Shown: piece after piece, positions 8,847-17,988 of the stretch
Layout: each line of letters opens with the position of its first letter
Position numbering within the stretch: position 1 is the first letter of the stretch
NCBI RefSeq assembly: GCF_015163075.1
Contig: NZ_JADDXU010000016.1
Coordinates: 1-64,000 of the forward strand
Direction: 5' to 3'
From: Streptomyces justiciae
Lineage (GTDB): Bacteria; Actinomycetota; Actinomycetes; Streptomycetales; Streptomycetaceae
DNA: 64,000 nucleotides
Made by a program: the position numbers and the translations under genes
The notes under the pieces: model-generated
Told to the model about the DNA's origin: nothing
Database searches by the model: none
The model's input: only the letters and a program-made list of their open reading frames with translations

Positions 8847-9611
8847 GTGCCGAAACCAGATGTGGACCCGACCGTGACACTCGACCTCAGCGTGGACCGG
8901 AGCAGCCCGGTGCCGTTGTACTTCCAGCTGTCCCAGCAGCTGGAGGCCGCGATCGAGCACGGAACGCTCACCCCCGGCAGCCTGCTGGGCAACGAGATCG
9001 AGCTCGCCGCGCGCCTCGGCCTGTCCCGGCCGACCGTCCGCCAGGCCATCCAGTCGCTCGTCGACAAGGGCCTGCTCGTACGCCGCCGCGGCGTCGGCAC
9101 GCAGGTCGTGCACAGCCAGGTCAAGCGCCCGCTGGAGCTCAGCAGCCTCTACGACGACCTGGAGACGGCCGGCCAGCGCCCGGCGACCAAGGTGATCGTC
9201 AACACCGTCGTCCCGGCCTCCGCCGAGGTCGCCGCCGCCCTCGGCGTGGCCGAGGACAGTGACGTGCACCGCGTCGAGCGGCTGCGCCTCGCGCACGGCG
9301 AGCCGATGGCGTACCTGTGCAACTTCATCCCGCCGGGCCTGCTCGACCTGGACACCGCCCAGCTGGAGTCCACCGGCCTGTACCGGCTGATGCGCTCCGC
9401 CGGGATCACCCTGCACAGCGCCCGCCAGTCCATCGGCGCCCGCGCCGCCACCGCCGCCGAGGCCGAGCGGCTCGCCGAGGAGGAGGGCGCGCCGCTGCTC
9501 ACCATGCAGCGGGTGACCTTCGACGACACCGGCCGCGCGGTCGAGTTCGGCACGCACACGTACCGGCCGACCCGCTACTCCTTCGAGTTCCAGCTGCTCG
9601 TGAGGCCGTAG
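8847..9611 (+). CDS. GntR-family regulator with UTRA effector domain
   Basis: 254-residue HutC-type transcription factor. The winged helix-turn-helix spans about residues 18-85 (VPLYFQLSQQLEAAI, then ELAARLGLSRPTVRQAIQSLVDKGLLVRRRGVGTQV), and the C-terminal UTRA domain covers about 105-250, ending in the usual YSFEFQL strand. UTRA domains bind small molecules such as sugar phosphates. GTG 8847 is chosen because the family pattern begins shortly after it. Neighbours suggest it governs polyol/sugar use: the divergent Gfo/Idh dehydrogenase and the ROK kinase both have the same TGTC-N2-GACA dyad upstream. Confidence 0.92.
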   Translation: MPKPDVDPTVTLDLSVDRSSPVPLYFQLSQQLEAAIEHGTLTPGSLLGNEIELAARLGLSRPTVRQAIQSLVDKGLLVRRRGVGTQVVHSQVKRPLELSSLYDDLETAGQRPATKVIVNTVVPASAEVAAALGVAEDSDVHRVERLRLAHGEPMAYLCNFIPPGLLDLDTAQLESTGLYRLMRSAGITLHSARQSIGARAATAAEAERLAEEEGAPLLTMQRVTFDDTGRAVEFGTHTYRPTRYSFEFQLLVRP

Positions 9612-9674
9612 GGAATCGCCTCAGGGGCTCTGGTGGGGCGTTGAAGTGCCGCTCGTGCGCGACCGACTTGGTCG

Positions 9675-9690
9675 CAATGTCAGGACATTG
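9675..9690. promoter_or_regulatory. Perfect palindrome CAATGTC-AG-GACATTG, probable GntR operator
   Basis: Seven-base arms match perfectly around a 2-base centre. The core equals the dyad at 8787-8796 apart from the centre, so I infer that the GntR/UTRA regulator also represses the ROK kinase gene, 72 bases downstream. Confidence 0.6.
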
Positions 9691-9761
9691 CGGCCGCCCG
9701 GAACCGCCCCGGTGTTTCCCCGTACGGCACCCATACCGGCGGTGAGGCAGAATCGAGGCCG

Positions 9762-10910
9762 ATGAGCACCTACGGCAACTTCAGCGCCCCGATCGGCTCC
9801 CGCCGCGCCCCGGCCCTGCGCACGGTCGGCACCCGCGAGCGCCGCTCCCACCTCACCGCACCCCGCGTGCCCACCGTGGGCATCGACATCGGCGGCACCA
9901 AGGTGATGGCGGGAGTCGTCGACGCCGACGGCAACATCCTGGAGAAGCTCCGGACCGAGACACCGGACAAGTCCAAGAGCCCCAAGGTCGTCGAGGACAC
10001 CATCGTCGAACTGGTCCTGGACCTCTCCGACCGGCACGACGTGCACGCGGTCGGCATCGGCGCGGCCGGCTGGGTCGACGCCGACCGCAACCGCGTCCTG
10101 TTCGCCCCCCACCTGTCCTGGCGCAACGAGCCGCTGCGCGACCGCCTCGCGGGCCGCCTCGCCGTGCCCGTCCTCGTCGACAACGACGCCAACGCCGCCG
10201 CGTGGGCCGAGTGGCGCTTCGGCGCCGGGCGGGGCGAGGACCACCTCGTCATGATCACGCTGGGCACCGGCATCGGCGGCGCGATCCTGGAGGACGGCCA
10301 GGTCAAGCGCGGCAAGTTCGGCGTCGCGGGCGAGTTCGGCCACATGCAGGTCGTCCCCGGCGGCCACCGCTGCCCGTGCGGCAACCGCGGCTGCTGGGAG
10401 CAGTACAGCTCCGGCAACGCGCTGGTGCGCGAGGCCAAGGAACTGGCCGCCGCCGACTCCCCGGTGGCGTACGGGATCATCGAGCACGTCAAGGGCCAGA
10501 TCGGCGACATCTCCGGCCCGATGATCACGGAGCTGGCCCGCGAGGGCGACGCGATGTGCATCGAGCTGCTCCAGGACATCGGCCAGTGGCTCGGCGTCGG
10601 CATCGCCAACCTGGCGGCCGCCCTCGACCCGTCCTGCTTCGTGATCGGCGGCGGTGTCTCGGCCGCCGACGAGCTGTTGATCGGTCCCGCGCGGGACGCG
10701 TTCAAGCGCCAGCTCACCGGCCGCGGCTACCGCCCCGAGGCGCGCATAGTCCGAGCCCAGCTCGGCCCCGAGGCCGGCATGGTCGGCGCCGCGGACCTGG
10801 CGCGGCTGGTCGCCCGCCGCTTCCGGCGCGCCAACCGACGCCGCGTCGAGCGGTACGAGCGCTACGCGAAGTACACGGAGGCCCGCCGCACCACCCGGGA
10901 GTCCCTGTGA
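9762..10910 (+). CDS. ROK family sugar kinase (glucokinase-like)
   Basis: 382-residue ATP-dependent hexose kinase of the ROK family. After a ~38-residue extension the phosphate-binding motif VGIDIGGTKVMAG appears, then VDNDANAAAWAEW, LGTGIGGAI, GEFGHMQV and the zinc motif CPCGNRGCWE (Cys204, Cys206, Cys211) that marks ROK kinases. No N-terminal helix-turn-helix is present, so it is an enzyme rather than a ROK repressor. A Lys/Arg-rich C-terminal tail (about residues 350-382) is longer than usual. Stop overlaps the start of the next gene by 4 bases (GTGA), implying translational coupling. The palindrome at 9675-9690 probably places it under the neighbouring GntR regulator. Confidence 0.9.
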   Translation: MSTYGNFSAPIGSRRAPALRTVGTRERRSHLTAPRVPTVGIDIGGTKVMAGVVDADGNILEKLRTETPDKSKSPKVVEDTIVELVLDLSDRHDVHAVGIGAAGWVDADRNRVLFAPHLSWRNEPLRDRLAGRLAVPVLVDNDANAAAWAEWRFGAGRGEDHLVMITLGTGIGGAILEDGQVKRGKFGVAGEFGHMQVVPGGHRCPCGNRGCWEQYSSGNALVREAKELAAADSPVAYGIIEHVKGQIGDISGPMITELAREGDAMCIELLQDIGQWLGVGIANLAAALDPSCFVIGGGVSAADELLIGPARDAFKRQLTGRGYRPEARIVRAQLGPEAGMVGAADLARLVARRFRRANRRRVERYERYAKYTEARRTTRESL

Positions 10911-11491
10911 CGGCCTCGCTGCCCCGCCAGGCGGCCCACTCCCCGGACGAGCCGCCCCGCCCCACCGAGGACCGCCGGCACCGCAACCGCCGCCGGGCGC
11001 TCACGCTGCTCATCATCGTGCTGCTCATCGGCGTCCCGGCCGGCTATCTGGTGATCTCCGCCAACCAGAGCCGCAACAGCGGCAAGGACAAGGAGGCGAA
11101 GTACTCGGCGACCGGCCTCACCGCCGGATACCCGTCGAAGGTCCAGCGCCGGCTGTACCAGGTGCCGGTCCCGCACCCCGCGGACCGGATCGCCTACTAC
11201 GAGACCAACAACTGGAAGACCAGCCGCCTCTACGTCCAGTTCCGCACCTCCAACGCGGGCCTGGACACCTTCCTCGCGGGCGTCGGCGTCGGCCGCGAGG
11301 ACCTGAAGCAGGGCGACATCACCATCAGCGCCCGCGACCAGAAGATCACCGGCTGGACCTTCACCGGCCCCGGCCCCTGGGCGGGCCTGGTCCACAAGCA
11401 GAAGAACCCGGCGCCGACCCAGGACATCGTCGTGAACACCGCCGACCCGGCCAACCCGATGGTGTACGTCGTCTCGCGCACGGTCCCGTAG
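10907..11491 (+). CDS. Membrane-anchored extracytoplasmic protein, unknown function
   Basis: 194 residues: a ~30-residue charged cytoplasmic N-terminus, one transmembrane helix (about 31-50, ALTLLIIVLLIGVPAGYLVI), then an exported domain of about 140 residues with no cysteine and no recognised family. The GTG start overlaps the ROK kinase stop (GTGA), so the two are translated together. The exported domain ends in NPMVYVVSRTVP. Coupling with a sugar kinase might suggest a role at the envelope in sugar use, but nothing in the sequence proves it. Confidence 0.72.
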   Translation: MTASLPRQAAHSPDEPPRPTEDRRHRNRRRALTLLIIVLLIGVPAGYLVISANQSRNSGKDKEAKYSATGLTAGYPSKVQRRLYQVPVPHPADRIAYYETNNWKTSRLYVQFRTSNAGLDTFLAGVGVGREDLKQGDITISARDQKITGWTFTGPGPWAGLVHKQKNPAPTQDIVVNTADPANPMVYVVSRTVP

Positions 11492-11587
11492 GAGGGGTGC
11501 GGCCCGTCGCCGGAGCCGATTGTCAGACCCCGCCCGTAGAGTCGTAGACGTCTGATCCGACACACGGGTGGGGAGGTGGCAGGACGT

Positions 11588-14416
11588 ATGAGTGACACGG
11601 TCACGGCGGTGGCCGAGCGGGCGACCCGGCCGCTCTCCGCGCGCCTCGCCGCCGTCTTCCTCCCCGCGCCCCTCCCGCGCGAGGGCCGCATGGCCTTCTG
11701 GGACCCCGAGGACGGCCCGCTGCCGGAGGACTCGGCAGGTCTCACGGACCTCACTGTCGTACGACCTCACGGCGCCGGTGTCCGCCGCCGCACCGCCCCC
11801 GCGCTCACCCTCCCCCTGGCCGAGGCCCTGCCCCTCCTCGCGCGCGCCCGGCGCGACCCCGCCGCCCATCCCGCCACCGCCTGCTGGGGCGCCGCCGCGC
11901 TGCACGCCCTGCGGCTCGCCGCCCGCGGCTGCCTCCTGCCCGGCCTGACCGCCTCGGGCCACGACGCCTGGCGGGCCGGCCCCCTCGACCCTGACGACAT
12001 CGCGCACCTGCGTGCCATCGCGGCCGCCCTGCCCCACGAAGGCCATGCGGTGCCCCTGCCAGGCCCGGGCCCGCTGCGGCTGCCCGAGCCGGAAGCGCTG
12101 ATGCGCGCCTTCCTGGACGCCGTCGCCGACACCCTCCCGCGCACCCCGGCCGCCCCCTTCGCCTCCGGCAGGCCCTTCGCCGACCGCCGCCCCCAGCATC
12201 TGCCCGGGGCGCACGACTGGGCCGCGGAGGTCGCCGCCGGCATGGACGCGGGCGTGCGGATCTCGCTCCGCCTCGACCTGTCCGCCTACGACCTGTTCGA
12301 CGCCGACGAGCAGGTCCGCAGCGCCGGTGCCGCGATCGTCCAGGTGCACAGCCTCGCCGACCCCACCCTCGTCGCCGACGCGGCGGCCCTGTGGGCGGGC
12401 GAGGCGGACGCGGTGTTCGGGCCCCGCGCCCGCGTGGACGCGGCCCTCGCCGTGCGGCGCGCGGCCCGGGTCTGGCCGCCCCTGGACCGGCTCGCCGAGC
12501 AGGACGTCCCCGACGTACTCGCCCTGTCCGAGCACGAGTTGGGCGAGCTGCTCGGCGTCGCCGCGACCCGGCTCGCGGCCGCCGGGGTCGCCGTGCACTG
12601 GCCCCGGGACCTGGCGCAGGACCTCAGCGCCGCCGCCGTCGTACGACCGGCCCCCGGCTCGGCGACCGACGGCACCGGCTTCTTCGAGAGCGAGGAACTC
12701 CTCCAGTTCCGCTGGCAGTTGGCGCTCGGCGGCGACCCGCTCACCGAGGCCGAGATGGACGCGCTCGCCGAGGCTCACCGGCCCGTCGTCCGGCTGCGCG
12801 ACCAGTGGGTGCTGGTCGACCCGGCGCTCGTCCGCAAGGCCCGCAAGCGCGAACTGGGCCTGCTCGACCCGGTCGACGCCCTCTCCGTCGCCCTCACCGG
12901 CAGCGCGGAGGTCGACGGCGAGACGGTCGAGGCGGTACCGGTCGGCGCGCTGGCCGCCCTGCGCGACCGCCTGACGACGGGAGTCCGGCCCGCGGAGCCG
13001 CCCCCGGGCCTGCACGCCACCCTGCGCGACTACCAACTCCGGGGCCTGGCCTGGCTGGACCTCATGACCACCCTCGGCCTCGGCGGCTGCCTCGCCGACG
13101 ACATGGGCCTCGGCAAGACGATCACCGTGATCGCGCTGCACCTCAAGCGCGCCCGCCGCGAACCGACCCTGGTGGTCTGCCCGGCCTCGCTCCTCGGCAA
13201 CTGGCAGCGGGAGATCGCCCGTTTCGCGCCCGGCGTCCCCGTCCGCCGCTTCCACGGCCCCGACCGCACCCTGGACGACCTCGAGGGCGGCTTCGTCCTG
13301 ACCACCTATGGCACCATGCGGTCGACGGCCGCGCGGCTGGCCGAGCAGCACTGGGGCATGGTCGTCGCGGACGAGGCCCAGCACGTCAAGAACCCGTACT
13401 CGGCGACGGCCAAGGCGCTGCGCACGATCCCGTCCCCCGCGCGCGTGGCCCTCACTGGCACGCCCGTCGAGAACAACCTCTCCGAACTCTGGGCCCTCCT
13501 CGACTGGACGACCCCAGGGCTCCTCGGCCCTCTCAAGTCCTTCCGCGCCCGCCACGCCCGAGCGGTCGAGAACGGCGAGGACACCGAGGCGGTGGAACGG
13601 CTGGCCCGTCTGGTCCGCCCCTTCCTCCTGCGCCGCAAGAAGTCCGACCCGGGCATCGTCCCCGAACTGCCGCCCAAGACGGAGACGGACCACCCCGTCC
13701 CGCTCACCCGCGAACAGGCCTCCCTCTACGAGGCGGTGGTCCGTGAGTCGATGTACGCCATCGAGACGGCGGACGGCATCGCCCGCAGGGGCCTGGTGCT
13801 GAAGCTGCTGGGCGCCCTGAAGCAGATCTGCGACCATCCGGCGCTGTACCTCAAGGAGGAGGCCGGGGCGGCCGAGCGGCTGGTGCTCCGCTCCGGCAAA
13901 CTCGCCCTGCTCGACGAGCTGTTGGACACCGTCCTCGCGGAGGACGGCTCGGCGCTCGTCTTCACGCAGTACGTCGGCATGGCCCGCCTGATCACCGCTC
14001 ACCTCGCCGCCCGCGCGGTGCCCGTGGACCTGCTGCACGGCGGCACGCCGGTGCCGGAACGCGAACGCATGGTGGACCGCTTCCAGGCGGGCACAACCCC
14101 GGTCCTGGTCCTGTCCCTGAAGGCCGCGGGCACGGGCCTGAACCTCACGCGCGCGGGCCATGTGGTGCATTTCGACCGCTGGTGGAACCCGGCCGTCGAG
14201 GAACAGGCCACCGACCGCGCCTACCGCATCGGCCAGACCCAGCCCGTCCAGGTCCACCGCCTCATCACCGAGGGCACCGTGGAGGACCGCATCGCCGAGA
14301 TGCTCGAAGCGAAGCGCGCGCTGGCCGACGCGATCCTGGGCTCCGGCGAATCGGCCCTCACGGAACTGACGGACCGCGAACTGACGGACCTGGTCTCCTT
14401 GCGGAGGACATCATGA
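11588..14416 (+). CDS. SNF2/Swi2-family helicase-like ATPase
   Basis: 942-residue double-stranded DNA translocase of the bacterial SNF2 group. The N-terminal 450 residues form the bacterial SNF2 helicase-associated region. The ATPase core follows: motif I DDMGLGKT (Lys about 510), motif II DEAQ (595-598), motif III LTGTPVENNLSELW, then the C-terminal RecA domain with LVFTQYVGMARLI, LSLKAAGTGLNLTRAGHVVHFDRWWNPAVEEQATDRAYRIGQ. ATG 11588 follows GGGGAGGTGG; GTG 11576 is an alternative. Its stop overlaps the ATG of a SWIM zinc-finger gene (ATGA), a pairing seen in many actinobacteria; the partner may supply DNA or protein recognition. Biological role is unknown, probably DNA repair or chromatin remodelling. 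Confidence 0.93.
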   Translation: MSDTVTAVAERATRPLSARLAAVFLPAPLPREGRMAFWDPEDGPLPEDSAGLTDLTVVRPHGAGVRRRTAPALTLPLAEALPLLARARRDPAAHPATACWGAAALHALRLAARGCLLPGLTASGHDAWRAGPLDPDDIAHLRAIAAALPHEGHAVPLPGPGPLRLPEPEALMRAFLDAVADTLPRTPAAPFASGRPFADRRPQHLPGAHDWAAEVAAGMDAGVRISLRLDLSAYDLFDADEQVRSAGAAIVQVHSLADPTLVADAAALWAGEADAVFGPRARVDAALAVRRAARVWPPLDRLAEQDVPDVLALSEHELGELLGVAATRLAAAGVAVHWPRDLAQDLSAAAVVRPAPGSATDGTGFFESEELLQFRWQLALGGDPLTEAEMDALAEAHRPVVRLRDQWVLVDPALVRKARKRELGLLDPVDALSVALTGSAEVDGETVEAVPVGALAALRDRLTTGVRPAEPPPGLHATLRDYQLRGLAWLDLMTTLGLGGCLADDMGLGKTITVIALHLKRARREPTLVVCPASLLGNWQREIARFAPGVPVRRFHGPDRTLDDLEGGFVLTTYGTMRSTAARLAEQHWGMVVADEAQHVKNPYSATAKALRTIPSPARVALTGTPVENNLSELWALLDWTTPGLLGPLKSFRARHARAVENGEDTEAVERLARLVRPFLLRRKKSDPGIVPELPPKTETDHPVPLTREQASLYEAVVRESMYAIETADGIARRGLVLKLLGALKQICDHPALYLKEEAGAAERLVLRSGKLALLDELLDTVLAEDGSALVFTQYVGMARLITAHLAARAVPVDLLHGGTPVPERERMVDRFQAGTTPVLVLSLKAAGTGLNLTRAGHVVHFDRWWNPAVEEQATDRAYRIGQTQPVQVHRLITEGTVEDRIAEMLEAKRALADAILGSGESALTELTDRELTDLVSLRRTS

Positions 14417-16815
14417 CCGCCCGCCCGGCGGACGAGGCGCGGCGCGCGCTGCGGGAGGCACGGGAGCGGAAGGCCCTGGAGGAGGCGGAGGGCTCGGGCG
14501 TCTCCGGCGCCCCGACCGAGGGAACCGCCTCCGGACCGGCTGCCGAGGCGAAGGGGAGCGAGGGCGGCGGACCGGTGCAGGGGGAGCGCCGGGAGGCCCG
14601 GCCCGGCGACGCCGCACGAGCGGCGTTGCGCCGTGCGAGGTCGGAGCGGCGGGGAGTGGCAGGAGGAGACGGCCAACCCGAGCGTGACCTGCCGGAGGCT
14701 GACGGCGTCCAGGGCGCCGCGCGCGGCGAGGTGCCCGAGGGCATCGGAGGCCGCAGGGAACCCGCTCATGACGAGTCTGGGAGCCGCAGGGAGTCCGCTC
14801 CGGGCCAGTCTGGGAGCCGCAGGGAGTCCGCTCCGGGCCAGTCCGGGAGCCGCAGGGAACCCGCTCCGGGCCAGTCCGGGAGCCGCAGGGAACCCGCTCC
14901 GGACCAGCCTGGGAGCCGCAGGCAACCCGCTCCGGGCCAGTCTGGGAGCCACAAGGAACCCGCTCCGGACCAGCCGAGGTCCGAAGGCGTCCCCGTCATC
15001 CCCGCTGAGGGAGCCCTGGAACCGACTGGACCCGACAGTGCCTTCGGCGTGGGGACGGCCGACCGGGCCGCTTCGGACGGGGCTGCCGACCGTGTGCGGG
15101 AAGCCCTGCGTGCCGCGCGCAAGGAAGCGCGGCGGGCTCAGCAGGAGGGCGCGGTCGAGGCCGGTCGGGGCGGGCGTCCGGCACCGCGGTCGACCCCGGT
15201 GGCATCCGGCTCCCCGCGCGGCGGGCGAGGCGACGGTGTGCGGGCTCGCGACCTCCGCGCACTCATCGGTGACGCCTTCAGCATGCCCCGCGAGGAGGAC
15301 GAGCCGACCGAGCGCGAGGGCGGCGACAGCCAGGCGGGCCACGGCGGTTCGGCCGACTCGGCGGCCGCCCTCGGCGCCACCCCGCCGGGAGCACCGACCG
15401 CCACGCCCGCACCCCGCACCGCCCCACAGATCGAGCCGGACACCGCCCCCGCCCCCACCTGGCCGAAGCCCTCGACGCCCCCCGCACCTTCACTCGGCGG
15501 CAACGCCGAGCCGCACTCGCCGGCCGCATCCCCCCATCACCCCCGCTCCATGGCCGCCCCCGGCCGGGACGGCGAACTCCGGCGCACCTTCCCGGCGTTC
15601 GGCCCCCGTGCCGAAGACGGTGAGCATGGCTTCGCCGAGACATGGTGGGGCAATGCCTGGGTCAGGGCGCTGGAGGAGGGCGCCTTGGACGCGAAACGGC
15701 TGGCGCGCGGGCGCGGGTATGCCGAGCAGGGGAATGTCGACGCCATCACCGTGACCCCCGGGCTGGTGCTCGCGTACGTGCAGGGGAGCCGTCCTCGCCC
15801 CTACCGGGTCCAGGTGCGGCTGCGGACGCTGGACGACGCGGAATGGCAGTGGTTCCTGGACGCCGCCGCCGAGCGGCCCGGGCACATCGCCGCGCTGCTC
15901 GACAAGGAGATGCCGCATTCGCTGGCCGAGGGCAGGGTGCGGCTGCTTCCAGGACCCGGCGAGCTCGACCCGCACTGCAGCTGCCCGGACCGCGGTCACC
16001 CCTGCAAGCACGCCGCCGCGCTCTGCTACCAGACCGCCCGCCTGCTCGACGCCGACCCCTTCGTGCTGCTCCTGCTGCGCGGCCGGGGCGAGCGCGAACT
16101 CCTCGACACCCTCTCCCGGCTGAGCGCCGCCCGCGCGGCCCGCGCCGCCCAGGAGAAGGGCCCGGCGCCCCTGCCCGGCGTACGCGCCACCGAGGCCCTC
16201 GCCCCCCGGCAACTCCCGCCCCTCCCAGCCCCGTTGCCCGTGCCGCCGCACCCCGAGCAGCCCCCGGTCTATCCCGCGGCCCCGGGCGGCCCGGACCCCT
16301 TCGCGCTGGACCAGCTCGCGACCGACGCCGCGGCCCGTGCCCACGCCCTGCTCGCCACCGGCCGTGACCCGGTCGCCGACCTGACGCTGTGGCAGGACGC
16401 GGTGCGGCTCGCCGCGGCCCGCCCAGGTTCCGGCCTCACCGCCGCCACCCGTTCGCTGTACGCCTCCCTCGCCTCCGCCGCCGACCGCACCCCGTCCGAC
16501 CTGGCGCGCGCGGTCGCCGCCTGGCGGCAGGGCGGGTTCGAGGGGCTCGCCGTACTGGAAGAGCCCTGGGACCCGCCGGCCGGCCGCTTCGACCGGGCCC
16601 GCCCGCTCCTCCTCGCCGCCGACCTCCCGGCCTTCCGCCCCTGGCGCAACCGTCTCACCCACCCCCGCGGCCATGTCCAACTCCGCCTGGGCCGCGACGG
16701 GTTGTGGTACGCCTACGAGTCCGACCCCGGCGCCGACGACTGGTGGCCCCGCGGCACGCCCGACCTCGACCCGGTCGGTGCCCTGACCGGGCTCGGGGCC
16801 TCGCCGGAGAGCTGA
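14413..16815 (+). CDS. SWIM zinc-finger protein coupled to SNF2 ATPase
   Basis: 800-residue protein. Residues 1-110 are charged and helix-rich (DEARRALREARERKALEEAE), 112-188 hold seven 11-residue repeats (consensus GSRREPAPGQS), and 189-380 are disordered and Pro/Ala rich. The conserved part starts near residue 400 with ETWWGNAWVRALEEG and contains the SWIM zinc finger CSC...PCKH (Cys522, Cys524, Cys531, His533). SWIM domains bind DNA or proteins. Start ATG 14413 overlaps the helicase stop and has GGAGG 6 bases upstream, so the two proteins are made together and probably act together. Confidence 0.9.
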   Translation: MTARPADEARRALREARERKALEEAEGSGVSGAPTEGTASGPAAEAKGSEGGGPVQGERREARPGDAARAALRRARSERRGVAGGDGQPERDLPEADGVQGAARGEVPEGIGGRREPAHDESGSRRESAPGQSGSRRESAPGQSGSRREPAPGQSGSRREPAPDQPGSRRQPAPGQSGSHKEPAPDQPRSEGVPVIPAEGALEPTGPDSAFGVGTADRAASDGAADRVREALRAARKEARRAQQEGAVEAGRGGRPAPRSTPVASGSPRGGRGDGVRARDLRALIGDAFSMPREEDEPTEREGGDSQAGHGGSADSAAALGATPPGAPTATPAPRTAPQIEPDTAPAPTWPKPSTPPAPSLGGNAEPHSPAASPHHPRSMAAPGRDGELRRTFPAFGPRAEDGEHGFAETWWGNAWVRALEEGALDAKRLARGRGYAEQGNVDAITVTPGLVLAYVQGSRPRPYRVQVRLRTLDDAEWQWFLDAAAERPGHIAALLDKEMPHSLAEGRVRLLPGPGELDPHCSCPDRGHPCKHAAALCYQTARLLDADPFVLLLLRGRGERELLDTLSRLSAARAARAAQEKGPAPLPGVRATEALAPRQLPPLPAPLPVPPHPEQPPVYPAAPGGPDPFALDQLATDAAARAHALLATGRDPVADLTLWQDAVRLAAARPGSGLTAATRSLYASLASAADRTPSDLARAVAAWRQGGFEGLAVLEEPWDPPAGRFDRARPLLLAADLPAFRPWRNRLTHPRGHVQLRLGRDGLWYAYESDPGADDWWPRGTPDLDPVGALTGLGASPES
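14746..14976 (+). repeat. Seven tandem 33-bp coding repeats in the SWIM gene
   Basis: Units begin at 14746, 14779, 14812, 14845, 14878, 14911 and 14944; each encodes 11 residues (GSRRESAPGQS and variants such as GSHKEPAPDQP). The first unit is the most diverged (GGRREPAHDES). The period is a multiple of three, so copy-number change keeps the frame. The encoded segment is basic-acidic-proline, likely a flexible linker. Confidence 0.93.
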
Positions 16816-16938
16816 CACCTTTTGCGCACCATGTCGCCACAAACCGTGTGACGGCGGTCGGCACATGAGCCATTACACTGCCGCGATGTCGCCGTGCGAC
16901 ACAGTGAACTGACAGGGAAACACCTCGGGGGACAAGAC

Positions 16939-17970
16939 ATGGCAACGGGCGGATGGGGCCCCGGCACGGGCCCGGGGGGACAGACCGGACATCCCGGCGG
17001 CAACGCGGGCGGCGGTCAGGGCTGGGGCCCGCCTCCCGGGCAGCCGGCGCACAACCCCTACGGGCTGCCGCCCCAGGGCGGCCCCTACGGGCCGGCGGCG
17101 CCGCAGCAGCCGTACCCGCCGCAGAACCCGTACCCCTACGTGCCACCCGCCCCCGTGCCCAGCCGCGGGCGGGCGCCGCGGCGCCGCAGCCGGCTGTGGT
17201 TCTTCTCCGTGCCCTACCTCACCGGCGGCGTCATCCGCTCCGCGCACCGGGTCGCCACCCGGCTGTTCGTGCAGGCGGGCGAGGACCGCATCCAGGACCG
17301 CACCGTGGACCGCGTCCAGGTGGCCCGCACCGTCCTCGGCGCCGCCGCCACCGTCGTCCTGTTCCTCGCCTACGGCACGGACAAGGGCGGCTGGCAGGAC
17401 GCGGCGGCCGGCAGCGCCGCCCAGGCGCTCATCGCCCCGGTCCTGCTGATCGTCGGCGGCCCCCTGGTCATCCTGGGCTTCATCTACTACGCGCCCCCGC
17501 ACCTGCGACCCCACCTCCGCTCTCGGCTCCGGGTCCCGCTGAAGGCGGTCGGCTGGTACGTGACGACCGTGGTCGTCCTCGGCGGAACCCTCTTCGGGAT
17601 CGCCCAGGTGGCCAAGACCGACCTGGGCGGCTGGCAGGGGTTCTGCGTGGGCATCGTGGGGCTGGTCGCGCTGGCCTGGGGCCTTCCCTTCTTCGTCCTG
17701 GCCTCGCTCTACTCCGCCCGCAGCGCCTTCAACACCGGCCATGTCCATCCGATGCTGCCGCCCGTGGTGACGACGGTGTTCGTGTGGGTGTTCGCGCTCT
17801 TCAACCTGATCGACAGCGGCATGCCGGAACAGGGCCCGCCCGCCGTCCAGCTCTGCTCCCTGCTGGGCGGCCCGGTGTCGGTGACGGCCGTCGCACTGTG
17901 GGAACTGCGCCGCATGCGGACCCGCTACGGCGTGACCGTCCGCGGCCCCGCCGTCGCCCCGGTGCCGTAA
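16939..17970 (+). CDS. Polytopic membrane protein with Pro/Gly-rich N-terminus
   Basis: 343 residues. The first 75 are low-complexity Gly/Pro/Tyr/Gln rich (QPYPPQNPYPYVPP) and end in a basic RAPRRRSRLW stretch. About six transmembrane segments follow, for example VLGAAATVVLFLAYG, ALIAPVLLIVGGPLVILGFIYYA, VVVLGGTLFGIAQVA, FCVGIVGLVALAWGLPFFVLASLY and VVTTVFVWVFALFNLI. No family is recognised with confidence; such proteins are common in Streptomyces. ATG 16939 is chosen because the low-complexity domain starts there. It is convergent with the MBL lipoprotein gene. Confidence 0.75.
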   Translation: MATGGWGPGTGPGGQTGHPGGNAGGGQGWGPPPGQPAHNPYGLPPQGGPYGPAAPQQPYPPQNPYPYVPPAPVPSRGRAPRRRSRLWFFSVPYLTGGVIRSAHRVATRLFVQAGEDRIQDRTVDRVQVARTVLGAAATVVLFLAYGTDKGGWQDAAAGSAAQALIAPVLLIVGGPLVILGFIYYAPPHLRPHLRSRLRVPLKAVGWYVTTVVVLGGTLFGIAQVAKTDLGGWQGFCVGIVGLVALAWGLPFFVLASLYSARSAFNTGHVHPMLPPVVTTVFVWVFALFNLIDSGMPEQGPPAVQLCSLLGGPVSVTAVALWELRRMRTRYGVTVRGPAVAPVP

Positions 17971-17988
17971 CCCGTCGCCCGACCGCCG

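Noticed and set aside
10862..14257. 1131-codon minus-strand open frame
   Set aside because: It is antisense to the SNF2 ATPase gene, with no recognisable domain.
14746..14976. CRISPR-like array in the SWIM gene
   Set aside because: Repeats are contiguous, multiples of three bases and encode an 11-residue peptide repeat.
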